This document shows positions 12,664 through 23,975 of a DNA stretch of 64,000 bases, piece after piece. The position numbers were made by a program, and so were the translations under genes. Source of the stretch: Gigaspora rosea (Eukaryota; Glomeromycota; Glomeromycetes; Diversisporales; Gigasporaceae); assembly GCA_003550325.1 (NCBI GenBank), contig QKWP01000423.1, forward strand, positions 229,269-293,268, written 5' to 3'. How positions within the stretch are numbered: the first letter of the stretch is position 1; each line of letters opens with the position of its first letter. Under the pieces are notes generated by a model, which worked only from the letters and a program-made list of their open reading frames with translations, had not been told where the DNA came from and did not search any database.

Positions 12664-15063
12664 GAAACTCAAAGTATTCATTCTAAAAGTCTTGAAATAA
12701 TCACAAATAACGAAATTTCTGAAATAAGCACCACTAATGAAAGCACTGAAATAACTACTGTTACTAAAAGTCCCGAAATAACTACTGTTGACGAAAATTC
12801 AGAAATAACCACTACTAGTGGAAAACGTAAAAGAGTAGAATCATGGGTCTTTAAAGAAGGCCACTTTGTACATCACGATCCTCAAAAGCGTAATAATTAT
12901 TGTTTTATAATGTCATTTATTAGTTTTGTAAAACAGTTAATATCTATATTATATATGTATTTGTTAGCAAATTATGCGAAATGTACGCACTGTGGTAATG
13001 TTCTAAAGCACGATAACGAGATAGGTACTAGCTCTTTAATTCGGCACATGAAAAAAACAAAATGTAAGAAACATTTGAATAATGAATCACAACAAACATT
13101 GCAGTTATCCACATCAGGTCTTACCACTTATAAGTTTTCACAAGAAAAGAGTCGACAAGATATGACCGAAATGATTATTAGACATGCGTATTCGTTTCAC
13201 ATAGTTAAACACGAAGGATTCCTAAAGTTTATTAAAAACTTACAACCAAAATATAAAGTAGTATGTGAAAAAACAGTACATGATGATTGCATGGATATTG
13301 TTGAAAAACTTAAAGTGAAGGTTTGCACAATGATAGAAGAGGCTCCCGGACGACTAAGTTATACAAACGACCTATGGACATCGAACCAAACTTTGGGATA
13401 CATGGTTGTTACTTGTCATTTTATAGATAGATGTTGGAAGCTTCAAAAATTAGTTATATCGTTCAAATTAATTCCCACACCACATACCGGAGTTGCCATT
13501 AGTGAAACTCTTTTAAAATGTTTTAATGATTGGAATATAATGTCACGAACTCTAGCAATTACTATGGACAACACAACCAGCAATGATGCTGCGATTACTA
13601 ATTTGAGATACGAACTTGATAGGCAAAACATGCTTGTGGCTGGAGGAAGTTTACTGCATCAACGATGCTGTGCCCATATAATAAATCTTATTGTAAACGA
13701 TAGACTAAAAATGGTTAAAGGCATTGTTAGCAAAATTAGAGAATGCACAAAATGGATCCATAGTTCGCAGTCCCGGTTACAAAATTTTGAAGATGCGATT
13801 GTTGGATGCTGCTCCGAACTTGCAACAAGCCAAAGACTAGCCCTCGACGTGCCGACTCGTTGGAATTCAGTTTACTTTATGCTAATATCTACAATTCCAT
13901 ACAAACGAGTTTTTGAACATCTTGCATTGCAAGATGCTAGTTTTGAGCAAATCATGCCTTCTGAAGAAGACTGGCAGAAAGCTAAGATCATTTCGAATTT
14001 TTTAAAACCTTTTTACAAAGGTAATAGTAAATTTCTACTGCATTTGTGTGAAATAATGCCCACAGGCGTTATTTCGCACAAATATAATAATAAATTTGCT
14101 AAAAATGTATATTAACTAGTTATTTGGATATAGTTATGAATATCATATCTGGAAGCTCGTATCCAACAGCCAATATTTTTCTTCCTCATCTTATAAAAAT
14201 TAAATTACATCTTGAGAAACACGCTAATAACGTAGATTCTTTTATTTGTCAAATGGTCGTACCAATGGAATCCAAGTTTGATAAATACTGGACGGATACT
14301 GGTGATGTGCACTGTATTGCGTCAATATTGGATCCTCAATATAAATTGTCATTACTAACTTACATTTTTAAGTATAAGATGCACTTGTCGTTTACTGAGG
14401 CTGAGGGCAAGCTTGATTTTATTAAACGAAGGTAGTTAATTTAGTATTTTTTTAAATATAAATTATTATAATTTAATAACAATTTATTTTATACAGAGCT
14501 ATGACGATTTATAGATCAATGTATATTCAAGATTCAGGTGCTTCTAATAATTATTATAGTTACTCTAATTTTAATTCACAAGATGATGAATTAATGCAAG
14601 ACTTCGACCGATATATTGCAGCAAATCAAATTAGTGTAATTAATGAAATAGATGAGTTTGACCGATATCTTACCGATCCACTTCACCCCCGCTTTAGCTC
14701 GGAACCATTTGATATTTTAATTTGGTGGAAGGAAAATGAACAAAGGTATTCTTCTGTTGCTTCTATGGCAAGAGATATTCTTGCGGTACTAGTAACTTCT
14801 GTTGTTTCCGAATTGGTAAGTAAATTCCTGTTATGCTAAAAAAAAAAAAGGGAAAATAGGACCTTGATTATATGATTGAGGTCCTATTTTCCCTTTGTAT
14901 TATTCAAATATTAATAAATTAAAGTTAACATATGTTATTTATTCAGGTGTTTAGTGCAGCAGGAAGAATTGTCAACGATTATTGATCTAATCTTAATCCC
15001 GAAACTATTGAGACATTGATTTGTGGTCAAGATTGGTTGAAATATGCAGAAGAACGAGGCTGA
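12664..15063 (+). pseudogene. hAT transposase (BED finger, RNase H-like fold), copy 2
   Basis: Cut-and-paste transposase of the hAT superfamily. Predicted exons with GT-AG ends are ...-12,889, 12,968-14,020, 14,134-14,431, 14,497-14,815 and 14,947-15,063. The joins were chosen because they restore the conserved blocks, e.g. LKPFYKVMNIISGSSYPTAN across the second. Visible parts are a Thr/Glu-rich leader of EITTT-like repeats, a BED finger (SWVFKEGHF...CTHCG...HMKKTKC), DLWTSNQTLGYM, CAHIINLIV, the RWNS block and the C-terminal VFSAAGRIVNDY dimerisation motif. An in-frame TGA at 14,983-14,985 follows VNDY where the family normally has Arg; a second TGA replaces Trp near the end. The first exon is uncertain. 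It is close to complete but probably makes a truncated protein. Confidence 0.8.
14847..14896. repeat. Perfect 18-bp-stem hairpin inside last intron, copy 2
   Basis: AAAGGGAAAATAGGACCT and its exact inverse are separated by 14 bases, within the predicted intron 14,816-14,946. In RNA it would form a stable stem between donor and acceptor. It could be a tiny MITE or a structure that helps splicing. Confidence 0.75.
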
Positions 15064-15746
15064 ACATACTAGAGTGGTATAGAGTTAGAACTAGTAGCTA
15101 TTTTTGTTTGATATTTAAAGCAATTAAACTAATCTTTGCTTCTAACTTTTTAAACGTTTGTATTAGAAGATATCACAGAGCATCAAGTTGGTCATTACTC
15201 TTATCATAGAATTAGTGTTAACAAAGATGATTATAGTAATCAAGTCTTTGAATGATATATTTGGTAGTTAATTTGACAGAAATGCAAAGAATTTGAGTGA
15301 ACCCTTTTTTTTTTATATGATTAGATTTTAGAATTGTATAAAAAAAAATTTTTTTGAGCCTTAAAGGCTAAATTTACTAAATACAGGCTTTTAAATTTTT
15401 GAATATTAAATGTTTTAGAATTTTTTTTTGATCTAAGTATTTAAAATAAGATATTCGAGTTAGTGACTATTTACTATTTATTTGCACGAAAATGAATTAA
15501 TCTAAGAGCTTTTTTTAATTTTGGTTGTATTGCAAAAAATTAAAGCTTTAGATTACGCATATTACAAGTTTCTTTATAGAGATTATTAATTGCCGTAATA
15601 AATTACGGGCCGGGCCCGGGCCAACCTAATTTAAAATAAACCCAGCCTGGGCCCACTATTCCGGGCTTTTTTTTTTTTGGGCCGGGCTTGGGTTTTTTTT
15701 AGTCAAGCCCGGCCCGGCCCGGCTCATTTCGTACCCTAATATTAGG

Positions 15747-16500
15747 GTAATATTTTTGATTTCGACTAGTATATACTTGTTATTTATTATTTTCAAGAAT
15801 TGAATAGCTAATTAAAATTCTATATAGTCAAACTAAAATTCATATAGCTAATAGTAATAATAATTTACTGAGTCAAATTAACAAAACTGAAGATCTTCCT
15901 AGCCTACTTATTTTTTTTTATGCTTATATGGCGAAAATATCCATATCCAGTTGCAATTATTAAAAATTAACAGATGTATGCACAAAATTTATAAGCAATT
16001 AGGTTACAATCATTTACAAAAATTTATAAACAACCATATACAAAAATTTATAAGCAATTCATAAGTAATTCATAAGCTATTCATGAGCGATTCATAAGTG
16101 ATTCATAATCGGGCTGATCAAATAATCACTTTTTGATTGGCTCAAATTTTATTTAATATTATCACTCATACTAAATAATTGCTAAAATTAAATATTTTCG
16201 CCTATATCAGTTATCATAAGTACATACATAAGATCATAAGTACTGTACATTAAAATCATAAGTATATACATAAAATAAAAGGAACACCTTCTTTGTTTCT
16301 TATTTATTTTGATACTGGATTAAGATTATATGCCGAAAATATTTTGGCTTGCCAAAACAATTTGGCAAATTCAATTAATAAAATGAATTTTTATATTTTT
16401 TTAGTACTCTAGTAAAACCGGGTACTGCACAAGAAATCCCAAAACTATTAAATTATTGAAAAGAGATTGTAGTTTGGATTTTCTATGCTGTACCTATGCC
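15747..16500. repeat. AT-rich DNA with ATTCATAAG / AAAATTTATAAGCAA mini-repeats
   Basis: From 15,970 to 16,110 the words aaaatttataagcaa and attcataagtgattcataa recur in tandem. Around 16,210-16,275 cataagtacatacataag words follow. No gene is seen. Confidence 0.5.
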
Positions 16501-16513
16501 ATACCTATGCCAA

Positions 16514-16767
16514 TAATATCTATTTTTAGCAAAAAACCTTATGCTATCCATTTGACTAGTAATTATGCATAGTGTAATCCATGTTAGTGGACCACTAAAA
16601 AAAGTGTTTGAATAAACTCTGAATAAGCGAATTAATCCCAAAGTACCTATTTTCAGCAGAAAACTTTATGATATCCATTTGACTAGTAATTATATGTGGT
16701 GTAATCCATGTTAGTGGACCACCAAAAAAAGGTGGTTAAATAAAACTTGAATAAGCAGCAATGGCGA
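16514..16767 (+). repeat. Tandem duplication, two ~127-bp units
   Basis: The segment containing tatccatttgactagtaatt and gtaatccatgttagtggacc occurs twice with 127-bp spacing. An inverted repeat (aatttccagtattgct / agcattactggagatt) follows at 16,840-16,895. Both lie upstream of the hAT gene at 17,208. Confidence 0.65.
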
Positions 16768-18145
16768 CATTGCTAGAAAAGAATCAAAAAGAATTGAAAT
16801 AAGTGATGCAAAGAGATGCGTTCAGTGGTTTTTGCTTTATGAAGCTCAATTTCCAGTATTGCTAAGAAATAAATAGCATTACTGGAGATTGAATTTTATG
16901 AGACAGTTTACTAAATATATAATATTACGAATATAGAATTTTGTTTTTTTCACATTATACAAATCAATATACACGTTAAAGTCAGATATTGATTAAGAAT
17001 AAAATATATAATCAAACAGTTTTCGCTCTTATCATTTTCAATAAATAAATTGTTTTATAAAAATATCATTAAAAAAAATTTTTTTTTGACCCATTATCCT
17101 CATTCATTTATATGTACATATCTAAAAAACTAAGAGACAAGGCTTTAAGGCATTCTATGAATGACTTTAATGACTTACTTAACTAATATTTATTTTGTAT
17201 AGTTAAGATGGCTCAACAACACACTGGTAGCACCAAAAAGCACCGATTTACAAATGATATCATTGTACTTGGCGTAAAACCTACAAATAAACACAATACT
17301 TATGGTGTATGTAAGGCTTGTGATGATGCACTTGATCGGGAGGAAGCTTTAAATGAAACAATCACTAATAAAAAAACTACAGTATGAAATCACCTAAAAC
17401 AATGTGTCCATTTTTATGCTAAACTAGGATCTTAGGAAGCGGTAAACACATATTGTGGTAAGACGGATAATAAAGCAGAACAGGCCTTACAAACTTCAAA
17501 AAAATGTCATAATATTGAAATTACTGATAGATCAGGTAAAAGTCAACTATACCTTTTAAATACATGCACTATAAATACGCGCATTATATAAATCCTTTTT
17601 AAATGTATAGTATAGTTTGGTTCTAGTTTATAAGAACCTATTCTCTTTTTTGTATTAAATAGATGACGATACTTACATGAGTAGTACATCTTCCAATGTT
17701 TCTTCTTCGACTATACATTCAACATCCAAAAAGCTAGGAAAAAATTGTCTCATTCTTTGTCAAATGTTATTGTTAGAAATATTACTACAAAAGAGAATCC
17801 TAAATTTGAACAGTTATTATTTCGAATAACTATATCTAATGGATAGGCCTTTCAATAGATAGCAAATCTAGCAATATGAGAGTTTTTTGAGTTTTTGAAC
17901 CCATTGCTTACCCTTCCCAGTCGTCGTGCTTTGTCTAATCATATACTTGAAAATGAAAAAAATGTTAATATAATATCACACGATCAAAAATTAAAAAATA
18001 GCACTAGAGTTACTTTAGTGTTGGACGGATGGAAAAATATTTTAAAGCAACATATTTTTGGCTCACTTTTTATCTTATCGACAGGGGAAGTTCAGATTTG
18101 GGAGGCAACTGATATAAGTTCAGAAAGAGAACAGATGATTAATAT

Positions 18146-21100
18146 ATGACAGGGTGAAACCTGAGTTGCAAAAAAGTAAAACTTGTGTTTATTATTTTTA
18201 TCATGTAAAACCTGAGATGCATAGGTAAAATCTGAGTTTAATAAACATACATTAGGTAAAAACTGGGTTTTTTTTTATTACATAAATAAAACCTGAGTTT
18301 TTAAAGTAAAACCTGGTTTTTTAAAAGTAAAACCTGCTTTACAGTTTTAAGTTTTTTAAAACTTTGATCAAGGATATCTCTGCAACACTTAATCAAATTT
18401 GATAAAAATTTTTTTATTTGAATTTCATGGATCCATATAATTCAAATAAAAAAATTTTCATCAAATTTGATCAGGTAGTTGCAGAGATATCTTTAATCAA
18501 AGTTTTGTCAAAAATTTAAAACATATCTGTTGTGTGAAACGTGTTTTGAAATTCTCTAAAACTAATTTTTTTATTTGAATTCTATGATCTCTGCAACCAC
18601 CTGATCAAATTCGATGAAACTTTTTTTATTTGAATTATATAGATCCATAGAATTCAAATAAAAAATTTTTCATCAAATTTGATCAAGTAGTTGCAGAGAT
18701 ATCTTTGATCAAAGTTTTAGAAAATTTCAAAACGCGTATTATATGACAGATACCTTTTAAATTTTTGACAAAACTTTGATCAAGAATATCTTGCACCACT
18801 TGATCAAATTCGATGAAATTTTTTTATTTGAATTCTATGGATCCATATAATTCAAATAAAAAAAGTTCATCAAATTTGATCAGGTGGTTGTAGAGATATC
18901 TTTGATTAAAGTTTTGTCAAAAATTTAAAACGTATCTGTCATATGACAGATATGTTTTAAATTTTTAACAAAATTTGATCAAATATATCTCTGCAACCAC
19001 CTGATCAAATTTGATGAAACTTTTTTTATTTGAATTATATGGATCCATAGAATTCAAATAAAAAAATTTTCATCAAATTTGATCAAGTAGTTGCAGAGAT
19101 ATCTTTGATCAAAGTTTTAGAGAATTTCAAAACGCGTATCACATGACAGATACGTTTTAAATTTTTGACAAAACTTTGATCAAAGATATCTCTGCAACCA
19201 CCTAATCAAATTCAATGAAAATTTTTTTATTTAAATTATATGAATCCATATAATTCAAATAAAAAAATTTTCATCGAATTTGATTAGGTGGTTGCAGAGA
19301 TATCTTTGATCAAAGTTTAGTCAAAAATTTAAAACGTATCTATCATATGACAGATACGTTTTAAATTTTTGACAAAACTTTGATCAAAGATATCTCTGCA
19401 ACCACCTAATCAAATTCAATGAAAATTTTTTTATTTAAATTATATGAATCCATATAATTCAAATAAAAAAATTTTCATCGAATTTGATTAGGTGGTTGCA
19501 GAGATATCTTTGATCAAAGTTTAGTCAAAAATTTAAAACGTATCTATCATATGACAGATACGTTTTAAATTTTTGACAAAACTTTGATCAAAGATATCTC
19601 TGCAACCACCTAATCAAATTCAATGAAAATTTTTTTATTTAAATTATATGAATCCATATAATTCAAATAAAAAAATTTTCATCGAATTTGATTAGGTGGT
19701 TGCAGAGATATCTTTGATCAAAGTTTTGTCAAAAATTTAAAACGTATCTGTCATGTGATACGCGTTTTGAAATTCTCTAAAACTTTGAGCGAAGATATCT
19801 CTGCAACCACCTGATCAAATTCGATGAAAATTTTTTTATTTGAATTATATGAATCAATATAATTCAAATAAAAAAATTTTCATCGAATTTGATTAGGTGG
19901 TTGCAGAGATATCTTTGATCAAAGTTTTAGAGAATTTCAAAACGCGTATCACATGACAGATACGTTTTAAATTTTTGACAAAACTTTGATCAAAGATATC
20001 TCTGCAACCACCTAATCAAATTCGATGAAAATTTTTTTATTTGAATTATATGAATCCATATAATTCAAATAAAAAAATTTTCATCGAATTTGATTAGGTG
20101 GTTGCAGAGATATCTTTGATCAAAGTTTTGTCAAAAATTTAAAACGTATCTATCATATGATAGATACGTTTTAAATTTTTGACAAAACTTTGATCAAAGA
20201 TATCTCTGCAACCACCTAATCAAATTCGATGAAAATTTTTTTATTTGAATTATATGAATCCATATAATTCAAATAAAAAAATTTTCATCGAATTTGATTA
20301 GGTGGTTGCAGAGATATCTTTGATCAAAGTTTTGTCAAAAATTTAAAACGTATCTATCATATGATAGATACGTTTTAAATTTTTGACAAAACTTTGATCA
20401 AAGATATCTCTGCAACCACCTAATCAAATTCGATGAAAATTTTTTTATTTGAATTATATGAATCCATATAATTCAAATAAAAAAATTTTCATCGAATTTG
20501 ATTAGGTGGTTGCAGAGATATCTTTGATCAAAGTTTTGTCAAAAATTTAAAACGTATCTGTCATGTGATACGCGTTTTGAAATTCTCTAAAACTTTGATC
20601 AAAGATATCTCTGCAACCACCTGATCAAATTCGATGAAAATTTTTTTATTTGAATTATATAGATTCATATAATTCAAATTAAAAAATTTTCATCGAATTT
20701 GATTAGGTGGTTGCAGAGATATCTTTGATCAAAGTTTTGTCAAAAATTTAAAACGTATCTATCATATGACAGATACGTTTTAAATTTTTGACAAAACTTT
20801 GATCAAAGATATCTCTGCAACCACCTGATCAAATTCGATGAAAATTTTTTTATTTGAATTATATGGATCCATGGAATTCAAATAAAAAAAATTTTATCAA
20901 ATTTGATTAAGTGGTTGCAGAGATATCCTTGATCAAAGTTTTAAAAAACTTAAAACTATAAAGCAGGTTTTACTTTAAAACCCCAGGTTTTACTTTAAAA
21001 ACTCAGGTTTTATTTATGTAATAAAAAAAACCCAGTTTTACCTAATGTATGTTTATTAAACTCAGATTTTACCTATGCATCTCAGGTTTTACATAATACA

Positions 21101-21151
21101 AATGATAAACACAGGTTTTACTTTTTTGCAACTCAGGTTTCACTCTGTCGT
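18146..21151. mobile_element. 3.0-kb foldback element with a tandem-palindrome interior
   Basis: The ends are inverted repeats of about 200 bp starting ATGACAGGGTGAAACC (left) and ACGACAGAGTGAAACC (right, read inward). The perfect 8-bp duplication ATTAATAT flanks it (18,138-18,145 and 21,152-21,159). It interrupts the hAT gene frame. The terminal repeats contain many direct copies of GTAAAACCTGAG. There is no coding sequence. TSD length fits a hAT-driven non-autonomous element, but the TIR is not like the other hATs in the window. Confidence 0.85.
18345..20945. repeat. Array of about 13 tandem palindromes, period 199-213 bp
   Basis: Each unit is itself a near-perfect inverted repeat: TTTGATCAAAGATATCTCTG, a CAACCACCTAATCAAATT word, an AT-rich centre around gaatccatataattc, then the inverse. 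Unit boundaries seen at GATATC lie near 18,373, 18,586, 18,785, 18,984, 19,185, 19,389, 19,593, 19,794, 19,995, 20,199, 20,403, 20,604 and 20,808. The outer units differ more from the consensus than the inner ones. A linker AAACGTATCTRTCATATGAYAGATACGTTT, given here as its core TCATATGA, joins the units and is also a palindrome. Confidence 0.9.
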
Positions 21152-22844
21152 ATTAATATTATTCCTAAAATTGAAAAAATGATTGAAAATGCATCAAATA
21201 TCATAGCAAAACTATCAGCAATTGTGTCTGATAGTGCACCAGCATATGCTGCTACTAGGCAAATAGATTTTTTAATCAGTTTTTTTTTATTTTATCTTAT
21301 TTTTTTCGGTTAACATATTTGAAATAGACACCGATTACGACTAAAATATCCAGAAATCATTTTTTTCTTTGCTTTGCTCATCAATGCAACCTTGCCGTAG
21401 GTGAAATTTTCAAGAAATCTACCGAATTCAGAACTACAATGAAACAAGCTATAAAAATTACTAGTTATTTCAATCATGCTATTAATTCATATTTTATTGG
21501 AAAACTTCAAGACACACAAAAAAAATATATTTGAAATATATTACTTTAGCTTGTCCAAACGATACCTGTTGGAATTCTTATTATAACTGTTTTAAAAGTT
21601 TAATAAAATCTCGCCAAGCTTTAAGGGTTAGTATTTAGTACATATAATTTAATGAATTTTAATATATTAAAGCTTTTTAAGACCTTAGCTACTACGCTTG
21701 AATCGCCTTTGGAATTTTTGACCTGTGACTCTGATAATGAAGAATCAAGTCAGCCTTCAACTAGTTTAGACAAACTTTACCTTCTACAAAATATATCTTC
21801 AGTTTTGCTTAATGATAATTTTTGGCAATTAACAACTCAGTTATATTCCTTACTTCTTTCTTATTGGGAGTTTCTCAATAAATTACAAACGGATAAAGCT
21901 CGTCTTTATGAGATGCTAGAAGCTTTCAGTTATATTTTGAAGATATGAGAGGAATATTCAGATCATAATCTGGTACAGAATATAGTTGCACAATTAGAAC
22001 GAAGATGGAGACAATGGGAGCAACCTCTATTTTATTATCTTTTCTTTTAAACCCTAACATTCGCACTATGTGGTTTAATAATTATACTAACAATTTGAAT
22101 TTTACACATCTTGCTCAGTTTGTTACCTATTATTATAAAGCATGGTTTAAGCGTCGGCCAGTTTGTATTTTACTTGAACTAGAAGAATATAGAAAAAACC
22201 ATTACCCTTTTAATGCTATAACATATGAACAATTCAGAGTAAATGTACTAGGATTTTGGGAATTTACCTCTTCTTCAAGTAAAGAATTAGCACCATTAGC
22301 AATATGTTATTCAGAATTTGTGTTAATGCGGCATCTGTAGAACAACTATGGAGTTCGATGGGATTCCTTCATACAAATCAACGCAATCATTTTTCTGTAA
22401 GGTTTTTTTTTTGTTTATAAAAATTTAATTAATTTTTAAAACATATAGAATGAAAAAGTATTGGCCATGTGCCAAATTCACGCTTCAATTAACTTTTCTC
22501 AACGAAAAATCTGAATCCGTACTTACAATACTATATTTAACCAATCCAATGCACCACCCGTTGAAGTAATAAAAGAATTGAATGAACCTAGCAGAATCAG
22601 AGGATGAATATGATTTTTGTGAAGTTGACCGGTCAGACACAATTGATTTTGATAATTGGGAATATCAATTGCATGATTGGGAGCAAATATTGAAAGATGA
22701 AGAGGTTGCTAAATTAGAGAATGAAGAGGAAGAACGTGATGGTTATAATGATATGGAAGATGACTTATTAAGTAATTATAAACATCCACCTAGTATCCAG
22801 CTATAGACAATGGTGCAAAATGGGATTTGAGCAGTATATTTAAC

Positions 22845-23005
22845 ATATGGGGGGCCCCACAGCAAAAGGTGGCTATGGGCTAAAAAATTTTTTTCTGTAG
22901 TTTTTTGATATTATGTTCTAAATGATTTAATTTTTGCAAAAATAAAGTTTTTACAAAAAAAATTTTTTTGCCCATAGCCACCTTTTGCTGTGGGGCCCCC
23001 CATAT
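22845..23005. mobile_element. G-tract MITE, ~160 bp
   Basis: The left end reads ATATGGGGGGCCCCACAGC, continuing as AAAAGGTGGCTATGGGC, and is repeated exactly in inverse at the right end. The centre is AT-rich. Superfamily not assigned because no clear target duplication is seen; the flanks share a CAGTATA...TTTAACAT sequence. It lies just after the end of the hAT pseudogene. Confidence 0.75.
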
Positions 23006-23030
23006 ACAGTATATTATATTTAACATTAAG

Positions 23031-23165
23031 TAGTGCTTGGATCCGGATATATAACCGGATATCCGGATAGACATTCTGTTTCATAATTTATCATAAAACG
23101 GATATATATTAACATCTGGATTGTAATCCGGTTTATATCCGGATTTTAATCCTAAATTTTTTTTT
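23031..23165. repeat. TAGTGCTTGGATCCGGAT element end with CCGGAT words
   Basis: Starts tagtgcttggatccggat and repeats ATCCGGAT/ATCCGG several times. The same start occurs at 31,509 and 39,049, and inverted near 40,763. This appears to be a terminal fragment of a dispersed hAT-like family. Confidence 0.45.
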
Positions 23166-23265
23166 GTAAGCGATTAACATTTAAATATATGTTCGAGATC
23201 TCAAATTAACTAAATTACTGTATTAACTGTAATACGTAAGTATGTACATACGGTACAGTGTTGTT

Positions 23266-23371
23266 AATGAACATGTCCATTGGTAATTGTCGCATCTTTT
23301 TATTAAATTATTTATTGTTCAGAGTGATAAATCGCATAATAAAAATATGTGACAATTACCAATGAACANAC
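23266..23371. mobile_element. Small inverted-repeat element with an undetermined base
   Basis: The left arm TGTCCATTGGTAATTGTC and right arm GACAATTACCAATGAACA face each other across about 60 bp of AT-rich DNA. The only ambiguous base of the window (n at 23,369) lies in the tip of the right arm. Confidence 0.55.
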
Positions 23372-23975
23372 TAATATCTCAAAAACTTTATTAATAATCT
23401 TTATTTAAACAAATCATATATATTCTTATAGTTATAAATAATATATTTACAAAATATTAAGATTATTTATTTGATTTAATCTTTTATAAATAGCAATTGT
23501 TTTTTTATTATTTGGAATTTGTCCGGGTTTTGCCAGCATGTATAGTGGGGCCCCCCATATTATTTTCTGAGCCTAAATATAAATTAAAATAATTAGACTC
23601 AAGCATTTGTACATAAGTATTTTTTTTATTTTTTAAAAACATTTATACAAAAAAAAAATACTTAGTAATCAGATAGAAATTTTTACTAGAAATCTACTAT
23701 ACTGCGATATTTCATACAATAGTGATCTCATTTTTCTTTAAAAACAATTTTTACTTAAAGGTAGATCTTGGTAATACTGTAAATGTTTTCAGAACTACGA
23801 AGTTAGAATATAAAATGCTTGAGAATAATAAAATATATTTATATTTACTATACCGGATTTTGTAACGTATAAAAATATTTCAACAATAAGTTGCAAAATA
23901 ATGTAAAAAAAATTATTTTACCCTAACCGTAAGTAAAAAATTTTAGTATGCATATGTACATATGTACGTACATAT
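23372..23975. other. AT-rich DNA with a partial G-tract MITE end
   Basis: At 23,545-23,560 the word GTGGGGCCCCCCATAT repeats the end of the MITE at 22,845-23,005. The rest shows no gene or repeat I can name. Confidence 0.5.

Larger units (their letters stand above)
11950..15738 (+). mobile_element. hAT transposon, copy 2 of an inverted pair
   Basis: A 3,789-bp element with TIRs TAGGGTACGAGATGGGCC / inverse and GC-rich subterminal GGGCCGGGC words. The perfect target duplication ATATTAGG lies at 11,942-11,949 and 15,739-15,746. Its gene reads rightwards, away from copy 1, giving a head-to-head pair. Little divergence between the copies and intact TIRs and TSDs suggest recent insertion. Confidence 0.9.
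17208..22845 (+). pseudogene. hAT transposase pseudogene, split by a 3-kb insertion
   Basis: Starts MAQQHTGSTKKHRFTND followed by a BED-like finger (CKACDD...HLKQC), then a frame with FFEFLNPLLTLPSRRALSN and LDGWKNILKQHIFGS. At 18,146 it is interrupted by a foldback element. The gene resumes at about 21,160 with SAIVSDSAPAYAATRQ, a short intron-like gap, then FAHQCNLAVGEIFKKSTEF-like and NSYFIGKLQDTQK words, TIPVGIL..., WFNNYTNNLNFTHLAQF and an acidic C-terminus (IDFDNWEYQLHDWEQILKDE, ending IDNGAKWDLSSIF). These are the usual blocks of a large hAT family. Several stops and frame breaks are spread over the gene, so it is an old, dead copy. It may be the transposase of the outer 22-kb element. 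Confidence 0.75.

Noticed and set aside
18345-20945. Tandem palindrome array as a CRISPR array or centromeric satellite
   Set aside because: There are no unique spacers between short repeats, and it is confined between TIRs with a TSD inside a hAT gene. Satellite-like, but transposon-bounded.
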